This document shows positions 27,175-36,071 of a stretch of DNA of 47,326 bases, piece after piece; within the stretch, counting starts at the first letter, position 1, and every line of letters begins with the position of its first letter. This DNA is from Archangiaceae bacterium (lineage in GTDB: Bacteria; Myxococcota; Myxococcia; Myxococcales; Myxococcaceae). The stretch lies in assembly GCA_016879935.1 (NCBI GenBank), contig JAACJQ010000268.1, positions 1 through 47,326 on the forward strand. Direction: 5' to 3'. The notes under the pieces were generated by a model that saw nothing but the letters and a program-made list of their open reading frames with translations, searched no databases and was not told the DNA's origin. Position numbers and translations under genes: made by a program.

Positions 27175-28308
27175 TCAGAACACGATGTGCACGGTCAGAT
27201 TCGCCATGCCCGCGTCAGCCGGGCCGCCTTCGTATGGCAACACCGCGTCGAGCGTGCCGTGCCCCGAGTAGCGGCTGTACCCGGCGTCGCGTGGAAACGG
27301 GTCGATGCCCTCGAAGGTCAACGACGTCAACGCGAGGTTGAAGCTCGGAGGCGGCCGGGCGCGATAGACGTTCGCGCTCCACGAGCGCAAGACGCCCGGC
27401 GAGAGCTGCTCGTCGACCCGCAGCTCCGCGCCGCGCGCCGAGATGTCTGGCCATTGGTACGTGCGCACCGCGACGTCGATGGGCAGCGCATTCATCGCGA
27501 TGTTGAGCGAGAGCGGGCCGCCGTTTCCACGAAGCAGCTGCATGGTGAACGGGTTCGTCCCCGCGTCGGGTGGAGCGATCGCCGCGGTGAAGGCGCAGGG
27601 CACATCGCCGCTCGTGGGCCCGGAGAGCGTCGCCACACAACCGCCGCCAACTGGAATGAAACCGCCACCGCTCGAACCGCCGCCACTCGAACCGCCGCCG
27701 CTCGAACCGCCGCCACTCGAACCACCGCCGCTCGAACCGCCGCCGCTCGAACCGCCGCCGCTCGAACCGCCGCCGCTCGAACCGCCGCCGCTCGAACCGC
27801 CGCCGCTCGAACCACCAGCCGCCGAACCACCAGCCGCGGAACCACCTGCCGCGGAACCACCAGCCGCCGAACCACCTGCCGCGGAGCCACCAGCCGCGGA
27901 GCCACCAGCCGCCGAGCCACCACCGGTCGCCCCACCGTCGCCCATCACCGAAACACGAATCGTCTCGGTGACGATGCCGCCTTTCGAGACCCACGAGGCA
28001 GTCACGGTGACCGACTCGGTGCCGCAGCGAGGGCACGAAAACCGCGTCTGTGCGGAGCCGAAGGAGTCGAGGCTCACGCTCGTCGCCTCGAGCTCGCCTT
28101 TGGCCACCGAGAACGTGATCGTGCCCGCGCCGATGAGGTCTCCGGGCTCGCGGGCGTCGACGGTGATGGTGCTCCTGGCCGCGCCGACGATGCTGGTGGG
28201 CGAGGCCCGAAGTGTGAGCGTGCCGGGAGCCGCCGGCCCGCAGGCCACGACGACCAACACCGTCACCATCGCGACGACAACCGACGAACGAAGCAAACGC
28301 TGGTGCAT
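27175..28308 (-). CDS. Lipoprotein with 17-unit Gly/Ser repeat linker
   Basis: A 377-residue protein from ATG 28308 (a GTG five codons earlier is possible). MHQRLLRSSVVVAMVTVL followed by VVVAC is a strong lipoprotein signal. Residues of about 25-125 form a beta-rich Ig-like domain (LRASPTSIVGAARSTITVDA, with CPRCG inside). Next is a linker of seven GSAAG and ten GSSGG pentapeptides. The C-terminal 150 residues form an unknown domain containing GGCVATLSGPTSGDVPC. The layout suggests a surface protein with a flexible tether between two folded domains. The function is unknown. It lies upstream of ureD on the same strand. Confidence 0.75.
   Translation of the reverse strand: MHQRLLRSSVVVAMVTVLVVVACGPAAPGTLTLRASPTSIVGAARSTITVDAREPGDLIGAGTITFSVAKGELEATSVSLDSFGSAQTRFSCPRCGTESVTVTASWVSKGGIVTETIRVSVMGDGGATGGGSAAGGSAAGGSAAGGSAAGGSAAGGSAAGGSAAGGSSGGGSSGGGSSGGGSSGGGSSGGGSSGGGSSGGGSSGGGSSGGGSSGGGFIPVGGGCVATLSGPTSGDVPCAFTAAIAPPDAGTNPFTMQLLRGNGGPLSLNIAMNALPIDVAVRTYQWPDISARGAELRVDEQLSPGVLRSWSANVYRARPPPSFNLALTSLTFEGIDPFPRDAGYSRYSGHGTLDAVLPYEGGPADAGMANLTVHIVF
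27661..27915 (-). repeat. 15-bp tandem repeat, 10 + 7 units
   Basis: Seventeen contiguous 15-base units within the lipoprotein gene. Bases 27661-27810 hold ten units encoding GSSGG, and 27811-27915 hold seven encoding GSAAG. Units differ by few silent changes, so the tract probably grew by slippage and may vary in length between strains without shifting the frame. Confidence 0.9.
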
Positions 28309-28359
28309 GTGCCAGAGCTTCACACGCGTTCGGCGTCCATCAATCCCGAATCGCGCTCA

Positions 28360-30942
28360 CTACTGAATGTAGTACTCGATGTCGGGCGCTTCGGTCGGCC
28401 CGTTGTGCGCGGTGAACATGGTGAACGGCGCCGCGAGCTGAATCGCCGTTCCTCCGCACACCGGGTTGCAGAGCCTGAACGAGATGCTCGTCGCGTAGTC
28501 GGGCCACGACACGAGCTGCACCGTGCCGACGCCAATCTGCATCGCGTTGTCGAACAGCGTGTACGCGCCCGTCGGCAAGAAGCGCATGCGCCGCGTGCGC
28601 AGCATGCCGTTCGAGAGATAGGCCCCGTCCCAGTTCGCTGCGGTGCCGAAGTTCGTCAGCATCTGCTCGAGCGTCGGGTTGTCGATGCTGATGGTCGTCG
28701 TCTGCCCTGCCGTGATGGTGGCTGTGCCCGAGTAGAGGAACCAGACCTCGCGGTTGGAGCCGTTCCAGAACCCGACGCCAATCTCGTAGCCGACGGTGCC
28801 AGGCGGGAAGACCGCGTCGTAGCTCTGACTCACCGGCAGCTGGTACGTGAAGTTCGTGTGCTGCACGCCGTTGAGCCGCAGGTCGATGACGTCGTAGTGC
28901 GAGCCATTCACCACGCGAAGAATGCCGGTGCTGGCGGGGCGAGAGACGGTCACGCACGCGGCGTTGCTCGTCATCATCGGCGTGCGCACGCGGTAGCAAT
29001 ATCGGCCGTCGGCCTTGTTCGTGTACGCCTGCGACGTCGCCGCGCCGGGCATCGTCGTGTTCGGGTTTGAGAACGACGAGTTCACGTCTTCGTCGAGCGT
29101 GTAGGGCATGCCACACGTGCCGGCCGCGCAGCCCCACGAGACCGTGTACGTGCCGTTCGTGCTGCCCGTCGGAACGGTGACGGTGAGCGAGCCCACCATG
29201 ATGCCGAAGAAGGCCGTGACGGTCGTCGCCGCCGACATCGACACCGTGCAGGTGGTGGCCGTCGAGCTCGAGCAGCCGCTCCAGCTCGTGAAGGTCGAGC
29301 CTGACGAAGGCGCGGCGGTGAGCACCACGACGGTGCCGCCTGCGAGCGTCTCGTTGCAGTCCATGCCGCACGAGATGCCCATGGGCGCGCTGGTGACGGT
29401 ACCGCTGCCGAGGCCGGCCTTCACCACGGTGAGCGGGTACATCGGCGGTGCGATGGTGAGCACCGCGGTGTTCGACGGCGCAGAGGAGCCGCCGGTGTTC
29501 GTCGCGCGTACGCGGAAGTAGTGCGTGCCGATGCCGAGCGACGGAATCGTCGCCATGGTGCTGTCAGCCGGGAGCGTGGCGATCTCCATGAAGCCCGACG
29601 TCGGCAACACGCTCCGGTCGATGCGGTAGTCGACCTCGTTCGAGGCCACGTCCATCCACCGCAGCTCGGCCGCCCCGCTCGCCGTGATGACCGCCGTGAG
29701 CATCGTCGGGGTCGCTGGCGCCGCGGTCGCGGTGAACGTCGCCGTCACCGTGCGGTTGCTGCTCATGGTGACGATGCAGTCGAGGCCCGACACCGTGTCG
29801 CAGCCCGCCCAGTTCGAGAGCACCGAGCTGCCCGACGGTGTCGCCGTCACCGTACGCATCGTGCCCATCGGCACGACCTCGTTGCAGTCGGCGCCGCACG
29901 CAATGCCCGTGCCCGTCACCGTGCCCGTGCCGCTGCCCGCCTTCACCACCGTGAGCGTGTAGTCGCTCGCGGCGATGTCGAAGGTCGCCGTCACGGTGCG
30001 GCTGCCGTTGAGCACCACGGTGCAGACGCGCCCCGCCACCGCATCGCAGCCGACGAAGCCGGCGAAGTTCGCGTTCGTCGCAGGCATCGCCGTCAACATC
30101 ACGCTGGTGCCGACGGCGATCGACTCGGTGCAATCGGCGCCACACGAGATGCCCATGCCCGTCACGGTGCCCGAGCCAGTGCCCACCTTGTTCACGGTCA
30201 GCGTCACCATGCCCGTCGAGCTGCCGGTGAAGTTGGCCGTGACGGCGCGGCTGCTCGCCATCGTCACCGAGCACGTCGCGTCCATCACCGAGTCGCAGCC
30301 AGTCCACCCTGCGAACTGCGAGCCCGCCATCGCCACCGCCGTCAGCGTCGTCTGCCGATTGATGGGCCCGAGCTCGGTGCAGTCGGTGCCGCAGTTGATG
30401 CCCATGCCGGTGATGAGGCCCGAGCCCGTGCCCGACTTCGACACCGTGAGCATCGCCGTCGTCGGCGCCGTGCCCGTGCCCGTCAGCGAGGCCGAGACCT
30501 CTCCACCCGGCGTGCCCCGAATGGTGAGCCGCCCAACCGAGCCAGCCACCGCCACCGGCGCGAAGGTGACGCTCACTTCACAGAACGCGCCCGAGAAGAC
30601 CGTGTCGTTGGTGCAGGAGTTCGTCGCGAGCCGAAACCGGTCTCCCGTCAGCACGACCTCGAGCGGGCCCGTGTAGTCGCCGCCGGCGTTGGAGATTTGA
30701 AACGTGATGGGCGTCGACACGCTGCCCGCCGCCAGCTCGCCGAACGCGCCAACCATCGAGTCGATGCTCAGCTTCGGAGCGGCGACCGTGCCACCTCCCA
30801 TGCCTCCACTGGTCGCGCGACCACCAGCCGAACCGCCGCCACGGGGCGGGTCGATGCCTGCGTCCATCTCCGACGGCACAGGACTGCAAGCGGCTGAAAC
30901 CACTGTCAGGGTGAGCGCGACAGGGCGAAGAAACGAGCGCAT
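28360..30942 (-). CDS. Lipoprotein with four InlB-like repeats and a fibronectin III domain
   Basis: An 860-residue protein from ATG 30942. MRSFLRPVALTLTVVSAAC is a lipoprotein signal, followed by a Gly/Ser linker. An Ig-like choice-of-anchor domain comes next (FGELAAGSVSTPITFQISNA, CEVSVTFAP). Three divergent InlB-type repeats follow (pattern LTVxKxGxGSGTVTG...CGxDC...GC...C...RTVTATF), then a fibronectin type III domain (AELRWMDVASNEVDYRIDRS), then a fourth InlB-type repeat. The last 250 residues are unrecognised and end in IEYYIQ. Each repeat keeps four Cys at equal places, suggesting two disulfides. This is probably a surface adhesion or binding protein. Confidence 0.85.
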   Translation of the reverse strand: MRSFLRPVALTLTVVSAACSPVPSEMDAGIDPPRGGGSAGGRATSGGMGGGTVAAPKLSIDSMVGAFGELAAGSVSTPITFQISNAGGDYTGPLEVVLTGDRFRLATNSCTNDTVFSGAFCEVSVTFAPVAVAGSVGRLTIRGTPGGEVSASLTGTGTAPTTAMLTVSKSGTGSGLITGMGINCGTDCTELGPINRQTTLTAVAMAGSQFAGWTGCDSVMDATCSVTMASSRAVTANFTGSSTGMVTLTVNKVGTGSGTVTGMGISCGADCTESIAVGTSVMLTAMPATNANFAGFVGCDAVAGRVCTVVLNGSRTVTATFDIAASDYTLTVVKAGSGTGTVTGTGIACGADCNEVVPMGTMRTVTATPSGSSVLSNWAGCDTVSGLDCIVTMSSNRTVTATFTATAAPATPTMLTAVITASGAAELRWMDVASNEVDYRIDRSVLPTSGFMEIATLPADSTMATIPSLGIGTHYFRVRATNTGGSSAPSNTAVLTIAPPMYPLTVVKAGLGSGTVTSAPMGISCGMDCNETLAGGTVVVLTAAPSSGSTFTSWSGCSSSTATTCTVSMSAATTVTAFFGIMVGSLTVTVPTGSTNGTYTVSWGCAAGTCGMPYTLDEDVNSSFSNPNTTMPGAATSQAYTNKADGRYCYRVRTPMMTSNAACVTVSRPASTGILRVVNGSHYDVIDLRLNGVQHTNFTYQLPVSQSYDAVFPPGTVGYEIGVGFWNGSNREVWFLYSGTATITAGQTTTISIDNPTLEQMLTNFGTAANWDGAYLSNGMLRTRRMRFLPTGAYTLFDNAMQIGVGTVQLVSWPDYATSISFRLCNPVCGGTAIQLAAPFTMFTAHNGPTEAPDIEYYIQ

Positions 30943-30992
30943 GGCCGAAGTGATGCACCGATGAGGTGCCGAGTGCATCTGCTTTGTGCAGC

Positions 30993-31817
30993 TCAGGGAC
31001 CCGGCGCGTCTTGACCGGTCACCTCGCGCACCCACGCGTCGATGAGGCGGCGCGCGATGCTCAGCTTCGGCGGAATCCTCGGCAGCTCGTCGGCGCGGAA
31101 GAAGCGCGCCTCTTTGATCTCCTTGCCGTCGACCACGATGTCGCCGCGCTCCCACTGCGCGGTGAAGGCGATCATCAACGAGTTCGGAAAAGGCCATGGC
31201 TGCGAGCCGAAGTAGCGAACGTTGCCGGCGTGCACGCCCGTCTCTTCGAAGACCTCACGCACCAACGTCTCTTCGAGCGACTCGCCGACCTCGGAGAACC
31301 CGGCGAGCGTGCTGAAGAACGGAATCGGAAAGCGGCCCGAGTTGGCGAGCAGCGCGGTGTCTCCTTTTCGCACCAGCGTGATGATGGCGGGCGCGATGCG
31401 CGGGTAGTTCACGAGGCCGCAGGCGCCACAGCGAAACGCGCGCTCGACGCCGTCGGGCTTCATCGCGGCTCCACACCGGCCGCAGAAGCGATGCGTCGAC
31501 GCGAAGTGCGCGAGCTGGTTCGCGCGACCGGCGATGGCGAAGAGCTGCTCGTCGAGCCTGGCCCACAACGCCCGCAGGCCGATGAACTCGAAGCCGTCGG
31601 GCGTCGGCTCCTGGTCGGGGAAGCGCACCGACACGCAGGGCACGCCGTCGAGCTCTCCCACCATCTGCGGCTCGACCGCGTCGAAGGAGGGGCCGCTGGG
31701 GAGCTGCTCCACTCCAACCGCGTCCTTCTTCAGCAGCACCTCGTTCTCGCGACAGATGAACCACCGCGTCGAAGCAGGCAACGGAACCGGCACGACGACC
31801 TTCGGGGTGAACGCCAT
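30993..31817 (-). CDS. nudC: NADH/NAD-RNA pyrophosphatase NudC
   Basis: A 274-residue Nudix hydrolase starting at ATG 31817; a longer frame runs into the ligase gene's leader and is rejected. The order of motifs is that of NudC: a four-Cys zinc ribbon (CGRCG...CGACG), the Nudix box GFSEVGESLEETLVREVFEE followed by TGV, and the NudC signature SQPWPFPNSLM. The enzyme hydrolyses NADH to NMNH and AMP, and in other bacteria removes the NAD cap from RNA. It diverges from the acyl-CoA ligase gene across only 43 bases, so the two promoters must overlap or lie in the flanking genes. Confidence 0.93.
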   Translation of the reverse strand: MAFTPKVVVPVPLPASTRWFICRENEVLLKKDAVGVEQLPSGPSFDAVEPQMVGELDGVPCVSVRFPDQEPTPDGFEFIGLRALWARLDEQLFAIAGRANQLAHFASTHRFCGRCGAAMKPDGVERAFRCGACGLVNYPRIAPAIITLVRKGDTALLANSGRFPIPFFSTLAGFSEVGESLEETLVREVFEETGVHAGNVRYFGSQPWPFPNSLMIAFTAQWERGDIVVDGKEIKEARFFRADELPRIPPKLSIARRLIDAWVREVTGQDAPGP

Positions 31818-31860
31818 GCGTGGTGGAGTAGTACATCCCTCGCCCGTCCGGAGCCCCCGC

Positions 31861-33477
31861 ATGAACGGCCTCATGATGCAGCAGCCGCTGCTCATCTCTT
31901 CTCAGCTCGAGTTCGCCGCGCGTTTTCACCAGAGCGTCGAGATCGTCACCCGCACCGTCGAAGGCCCCATCGTTCGCACCACCTGGAGCGGCCTCGCGAA
32001 GCGTGTTCGTCAGCTCGCCAATGCCCTCTCGGCCTCGGGCATCAAGCGCGGTGACGTCGTCGCCACCCTCGCGTGGAACACCCAGCGCCACCTCGAGCTG
32101 TACTTCGCGGTCTCGGGTCTGGGCGCCGTGCTGCACACCATCAACCCGCGCCTGCCGCCCGATCAGCTCACGTACATCGCCAACGACGCCGGCGACGTGA
32201 TGCTCTGCTTCGACACCACGTTCCTGCCGCTCGCGAAGCACCTCGCGTCGGTGCAGACGCCCATCAAACACTTCGTCGCGCTCACCGACGACGCGCACCT
32301 GCCGAAAGACTTTCAAGGCCTGCGCTCGTACGAGTCGTTGCTGGTCGGGCAGCCCGAGACGTTCACGTGGCCTTCCTTCGACGAGAACACCGCGAGCTCG
32401 CTCTGTTACACCTCGGGCACCGTCGGCCTGCCGAAGGGCGTTCTGTACTCGCACCGCAGCACCGTGCTGCACAGCTACGCCATCTGCATGGTCGACGCGC
32501 TCGCCATCTCGGGCCAGGACGTCACGCTGCCCGTGGTGCCGATGTTCCACGTGAACGCGTGGGGCGTGCCGTACGCCGCGGCGATGGTGGGCTCGAAGCT
32601 GGTGCTGCCCGGCCCCGCGCTCGACGGGGTGAGCCTGCTCGATCTGATCACCACCGAGCACGTCACGAGCGCGCTGGGCGTGCCGACCGTGTGGCTCGGC
32701 CTGCTCGCCGCTGCGAAGACGAAGCAGGTCAAGATGTCGATGCTCCAGAAGGTGACGATTGGCGGCTCGGCGTGCCCGCCGTCGATGATCACCGCGTTTC
32801 AGGAAGAACACGGCGCGCGGGTGCTGCACGCGTGGGGCATGACCGAGCTCTCGCCGCTGGGCACCGCGAACGTGCTGCTGCCCAAACACGCGTCGCTCTC
32901 GAAAGAAGAGCGCCTGCAGGTGCAGCTCAAGCAGGGCCGCCCCATCTTCGGCATCGACCTGCGGCTGGTCGACGACGACGGCAAGGTGGTGCCTCACGAC
33001 GGCAAGACGTCGGGTCACCTCGAGGCGAAGGGCGGCTGGGTCGCGAGCGCGTACTTCAAGTCCGATGATCACTCGCACCACGACGGCGAGTGGTTCGCGA
33101 CCGGCGACATCGCCACCATCGACGGCGATGGCTACATGCAGATCACCGACCGCAGCAAAGACGTCATCAAGTCCGGTGGAGAGTGGATCAGCTCCATCGA
33201 CGTCGAGCACGCGGCGATGATGCACCCTGCCATCGCGCAGGCCGCGGCCGTCGGCGTTCCACACCCGCGCTGGGTCGAGCGACCGCTCCTCGTCGTCGTG
33301 AAGCACAAGGACAAGGAGGTCTCGAAGGAAGACCTGCGCGCGTTCCTCGAGACGAAGCTCGTGAAGTGGTGGTTGCCCGACGCCATCGAGTTCGTCGACG
33401 CGCTGCCCATCGGGCCGACCGGCAAGGTGCTCAAGCGTCAGCTGCGCGAGAAGTTCAAGGACTACGCGCTGCCCTGA
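31861..33477 (+). CDS. Long-chain fatty acid-CoA ligase (AMP-forming)
   Basis: A 538-residue adenylate-forming enzyme from ATG 31861 with a GGAG upstream. Motifs in order are the P-loop YTSGTVGLPKG at about 183 (usual TSGTTGxPKG, one Thr is Val), VVPMFHVNAWGVPYAAAMVG, the A5 motif HAWGMTELSP, ATGDIATIDGDGYMQITDRS followed by KDVIKSGGEWIS, and the final Lys motif GPTGKVLKRQ. The middle region closely resembles the Thermus-type long-chain fatty acyl-CoA synthetase. It activates fatty acids as acyl-AMP and then acyl-CoA for degradation or lipid synthesis. It ends base-to-base with the next gene on the opposite strand. Confidence 0.93.
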   Translation: MNGLMMQQPLLISSQLEFAARFHQSVEIVTRTVEGPIVRTTWSGLAKRVRQLANALSASGIKRGDVVATLAWNTQRHLELYFAVSGLGAVLHTINPRLPPDQLTYIANDAGDVMLCFDTTFLPLAKHLASVQTPIKHFVALTDDAHLPKDFQGLRSYESLLVGQPETFTWPSFDENTASSLCYTSGTVGLPKGVLYSHRSTVLHSYAICMVDALAISGQDVTLPVVPMFHVNAWGVPYAAAMVGSKLVLPGPALDGVSLLDLITTEHVTSALGVPTVWLGLLAAAKTKQVKMSMLQKVTIGGSACPPSMITAFQEEHGARVLHAWGMTELSPLGTANVLLPKHASLSKEERLQVQLKQGRPIFGIDLRLVDDDGKVVPHDGKTSGHLEAKGGWVASAYFKSDDHSHHDGEWFATGDIATIDGDGYMQITDRSKDVIKSGGEWISSIDVEHAAMMHPAIAQAAAVGVPHPRWVERPLLVVVKHKDKEVSKEDLRAFLETKLVKWWLPDAIEFVDALPIGPTGKVLKRQLREKFKDYALP

Positions 33478-33891
33478 TCAGCGGAACGTCAGGCTCGGCC
33501 CGCCGCCGAACCACAGCACCTTCTCGGTGCCGGCCTGGCGGGTCTCGACGACGACCGTGAAGGCGCCCTTCTCGTCGTTTCGCGAGATGAAGCCCTGCGT
33601 CAGGTTCCACACCTCTTCGGGGTGGAAGGTGACGTCGCGCCAGATCTGCTCGTGCAGCTGCGTGCCGTCGGTGCGAATCGCGCGCAGCACCACGTCGACG
33701 GTGACGAGATCGCTCGAGTGGCTCACCAGCTCGACGTTCAGGTTCACCATGCGCCCGGCCACCGGCGTCTCGGGGTTCACCTTCACGTCAGCGATGAACT
33801 CGTACCGCTTGAGCTCGTCAGCCGTGGCCGAGGCCTCACCCAGGCAGCCCATCGTGAGCACACAGCCGAGGGCGAGGGTGAAGGCGCGCAT
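33478..33891 (-). CDS. Small exported lipoprotein, unknown
   Basis: A 137-residue protein. MRAFTLALGCVLTMGC is a lipoprotein signal with two possible Cys (10 or 16; the LTMGC context favours 16). The mature part looks like a single beta-sandwich (VNPETPVAGRMVNLNVELVS, TVDVVLRAIRTDGTQLHEQI, GAFTVVVETRQAG), resembling bacterial Ig-like or FixG-type accessory domains. I recognise no family. Its stop codon directly abuts that of the acyl-CoA ligase, together forming TGATCA at 33475-33480. Confidence 0.7.
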   Translation of the reverse strand: MRAFTLALGCVLTMGCLGEASATADELKRYEFIADVKVNPETPVAGRMVNLNVELVSHSSDLVTVDVVLRAIRTDGTQLHEQIWRDVTFHPEEVWNLTQGFISRNDEKGAFTVVVETRQAGTEKVLWFGGGPSLTFR

Positions 33892-34102
33892 GGAGCGGCC
33901 TCACTGCGAGGGCCTTGCCAGCGAGATCGGCCGAGCGTGAATGCCGAACAGTTCTCACCGGTTCGGTGCGAGCGCCACCGAGCGACTGTCACGACTCTTG
34001 GCGTTCCTGGAGCCTGGCGACGCCTGCTCCGCCGTGCACTCGATCGAGCACCTGATGACTGCACTGCACAGCGTCACTCTCGGGCGACGAGGGCCACGAA
34101 AC

Positions 34103-34876
34103 TCACTTCTTCTCGGGCTCGACGTCGGCCTCGGTGGGCCGGGGTGCCGACAGCTCGAGCTTGAAGCCCTTGCCCGCGTTGCCCGCGTCGTCGAACAACT
34201 CGATGTTCAACTTGTACGCGCGGCCGTCGTCGAAGCCGAACGACCCCGAGCAGACGTCGTGGCCGAGCAACGCGTTCTCACCGTCGATGGGCACGAAGTA
34301 CTGCTGCTTCGACGCCACGCCACGCGCCCGCTCCATCGAGACGAGCAGGTACGCCGCGCCGATGTCCTTCACCTGAGAGCGCAGCTTGAGCGTGCGCGTC
34401 AGCCCATCGCGCGTGCGCTGGTAGAAGCCCTCCGACACCGCCGGCTTCTGCGTGAACTTCGGCGCCGTCGTGTCCGAGGTGGGGCCGGTTCGCCAGCGCG
34501 CCGTGTTGTCGCCCCAGGTGTCGTTGAGCAGCTTCACCTTCGGCAACGCGCGCCCCAGCGTCAGCGTGTATTCGGTGTTCGGCTTGAGCGCCTGCTTCGG
34601 CTTGAGCCGCACGGCCACGCGGTTCATCGTCGAGCTCCAGCCCTTCTCGACGACGACGGTGACGGGCTCGCCACTGCTCAAGAGCGCCAGGTCGGAGCCA
34701 CCCACCAGCTTGCCCACGCGCTCCTGCTCGGCCAGCACGCCCTCGAGCACGAAGACCACGTTGGTCGGCACCGTCGCGCCGGGCGCGGGAAACAATCGCA
34801 CACCGTCTTCGCACGCAGCGTCGGCCCGAGCGGCCAGCAGGGCGACCAACACGCTGACGTGAAGACAGAGGCGCAT
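34103..34876 (-). CDS. Exported Ig-like domain protein
   Basis: A 257-residue protein from ATG 34876. MRLCLHVSVLVALLAARADA is a cleavable signal peptide. Residues of about 25-125 match the bacterial Ig-like Big_5 pattern (PAPGATVPTNVVFVLEGVL, STMNRVAVRLKPKQALKPNT, EYTLTLGRALPKV). The rest has further beta strands and a CSGSFGFDDGRAYKLNIELF segment. It ends in a charged tail. A periplasmic or surface role is likely, but no enzyme motif is seen. The 211 bases at its 3' side (33892-34102) contain only a weak 6-bp inverted repeat (33944-33966). Confidence 0.7.
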   Translation of the reverse strand: MRLCLHVSVLVALLAARADAACEDGVRLFPAPGATVPTNVVFVLEGVLAEQERVGKLVGGSDLALLSSGEPVTVVVEKGWSSTMNRVAVRLKPKQALKPNTEYTLTLGRALPKVKLLNDTWGDNTARWRTGPTSDTTAPKFTQKPAVSEGFYQRTRDGLTRTLKLRSQVKDIGAAYLLVSMERARGVASKQQYFVPIDGENALLGHDVCSGSFGFDDGRAYKLNIELFDDAGNAGKGFKLELSAPRPTEADVEPEKK

Positions 34877-34922
34877 GAGCTTCAGCGACGCGGTGACGAC
34901 GACGGCATTCACAGGCCGGGGC

Positions 34923-35213
34923 TCAGTGAACGGGCGTGCCGGGGTCGATGATCTCCACCGGCCCGAACTTCTGCTCGTACTTCGCGAGGTTCTCTTGAAT
35001 CGCCATCAACAGGCGCTTCATGTGCTTGGGGTTGGTGATGATGCGCGAGAGCACCTTCGCGCGCGGCTGCTGCGGCTGCACGTAGATGAAGTCGAGCGTG
35101 AACTCGGTCTCGGTGTGGTTCACCAGCGCCATGTTGACGTAGCGGCCGTTGGCTTCGGCGTCGTCGAGCTGAATCTGCAGCTGAATCTCGGGTGGCTTCG
35201 GCGTGTCGCTCAT
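34923..35213 (-). CDS. DUF3467 family protein
   Basis: A 96-residue cytosolic protein from ATG 35213 (an ATG three codons earlier at 35222 is also possible). The family features are YVNMALVNHTETEFTLDFIY, then RAKVLSRIITNPKHMKRLL, and finally ENLAKYEQKFGPVEI. DUF3467 proteins are widespread and have no assigned role. The gene sits 46 bases upstream of the Ig-like gene in the same direction and diverges from the carboxylesterase. Confidence 0.85.
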   Translation of the reverse strand: MSDTPKPPEIQLQIQLDDAEANGRYVNMALVNHTETEFTLDFIYVQPQQPRAKVLSRIITNPKHMKRLLMAIQENLAKYEQKFGPVEIIDPGTPVH

Positions 35214-35300
35214 GGCGCTCATCTACTCCGCCCCTTCAGGGTGAACCAGCGAGCAAAGCGGTTGCGCTCGCGTGCTGGCCTGTCACCATCGGCGGCGCTC

Positions 35301-36068
35301 GTGTCATTCCCGCTCGACCCTGCCCGCACCGCTGCCTTCGACCTCGGGCCACCCGACGCGCACACTGCGGTGCTGCTGCTCCACGGCTTCACCGGCAGCC
35401 CGTGGGAGGTGCGCCCGCTCGCCGAGTCGCTCGCCGACCGCGGCTTCTTCGTGCGCGCACCACGACTGCCCGGTCACGGCACCATTCCCGAAGACATGCT
35501 CTGGGTGACCTGGCGCGACTGGCTCGCTGCCGCCGAGACGTCGTTCGACTCGCTCTCCCGATACCCTCGCGTGTGCGTCGCCGGTCTCTCGATGGGCGCG
35601 CTGCTCGGGCTGCTGCTCGCCGAACGGCACGGCGCCCGCGTCGCGAAGCTGGTGTTGATGGCGCCGGTGATGCGCGTGCAGCAACGCCTCGGCCGGCTGC
35701 TCGACGCGGTGGGCCCGGGCGTGTCGAGCGGGCTGACGCCACGGTGGCTCGAGAAGAAGGGCACCGACCTCGAAGACGACGAGGCGCGCCAAAAGTCGCC
35801 CGTGCTGCCCCGCTACCCGCTCGCGCGGCTGTTCGACTTGTTCGAGCTGCAACGCATGGCGAGGCGGGTCGCGCCGCGTGTCACCGCTCCGACGCTCATC
35901 GCCAGGGCCGTCAACGACCACGTCGTGCAGCCCGAGAGCATCGAGGCGCTGCACCACGCGATGCGCGGCTCCACGCTGCTCGTGCTGCAGCGTGGCTTTC
36001 ACATTCTGCCGCACGACCTCGACCGCGCCCGGCTCATCACCGAGGTGGCCGAGTTCGTCGACGGCTGA
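35301..36068 (+). CDS. Carboxylesterase / monoacylglycerol lipase-like hydrolase
   Basis: A 255-residue alpha/beta hydrolase from GTG 35301; GTG 35241 would add 20 basic residues unlike the family. The oxyanion segment is LLLHGFTGSPWEVRPLAESL, the lid side has APRLPGHGTIPEDM, the nucleophile elbow is GLSMGA (Ser97), the Asp lies in ARAVNDHVVQPES, and the His is in RGFHILPHDLD. The length and order resemble the Est30-type thermophilic carboxylesterases. The substrate is probably short-chain esters or monoglycerides. The stop is three bases from the RNA ligase stop. Confidence 0.9.
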   Translation: MSFPLDPARTAAFDLGPPDAHTAVLLLHGFTGSPWEVRPLAESLADRGFFVRAPRLPGHGTIPEDMLWVTWRDWLAAAETSFDSLSRYPRVCVAGLSMGALLGLLLAERHGARVAKLVLMAPVMRVQQRLGRLLDAVGPGVSSGLTPRWLEKKGTDLEDDEARQKSPVLPRYPLARLFDLFELQRMARRVAPRVTAPTLIARAVNDHVVQPESIEALHHAMRGSTLLVLQRGFHILPHDLDRARLITEVAEFVDG

Positions 36069-36071
36069 ACG

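Noticed and set aside
27443-28366. Rightward frame encoding a PPLEPP/PPAAE repeat protein
   Set aside because: It is the reverse complement of the Gly/Ser repeat tract. The leftward gene has a lipoprotein signal and folded flanks, so the Pro repeat is a by-product.
29521-30897. Rightward frame opposite the InlB-repeat lipoprotein
   Set aside because: No family sequence and heavy Arg/His content; the repeats are conserved in the leftward frame.
33944-33966. CCGAAC/GTTCGG inverted repeat as a terminator
   Set aside because: Only six pairs with an 11-base loop and no T-run; too weak to call.
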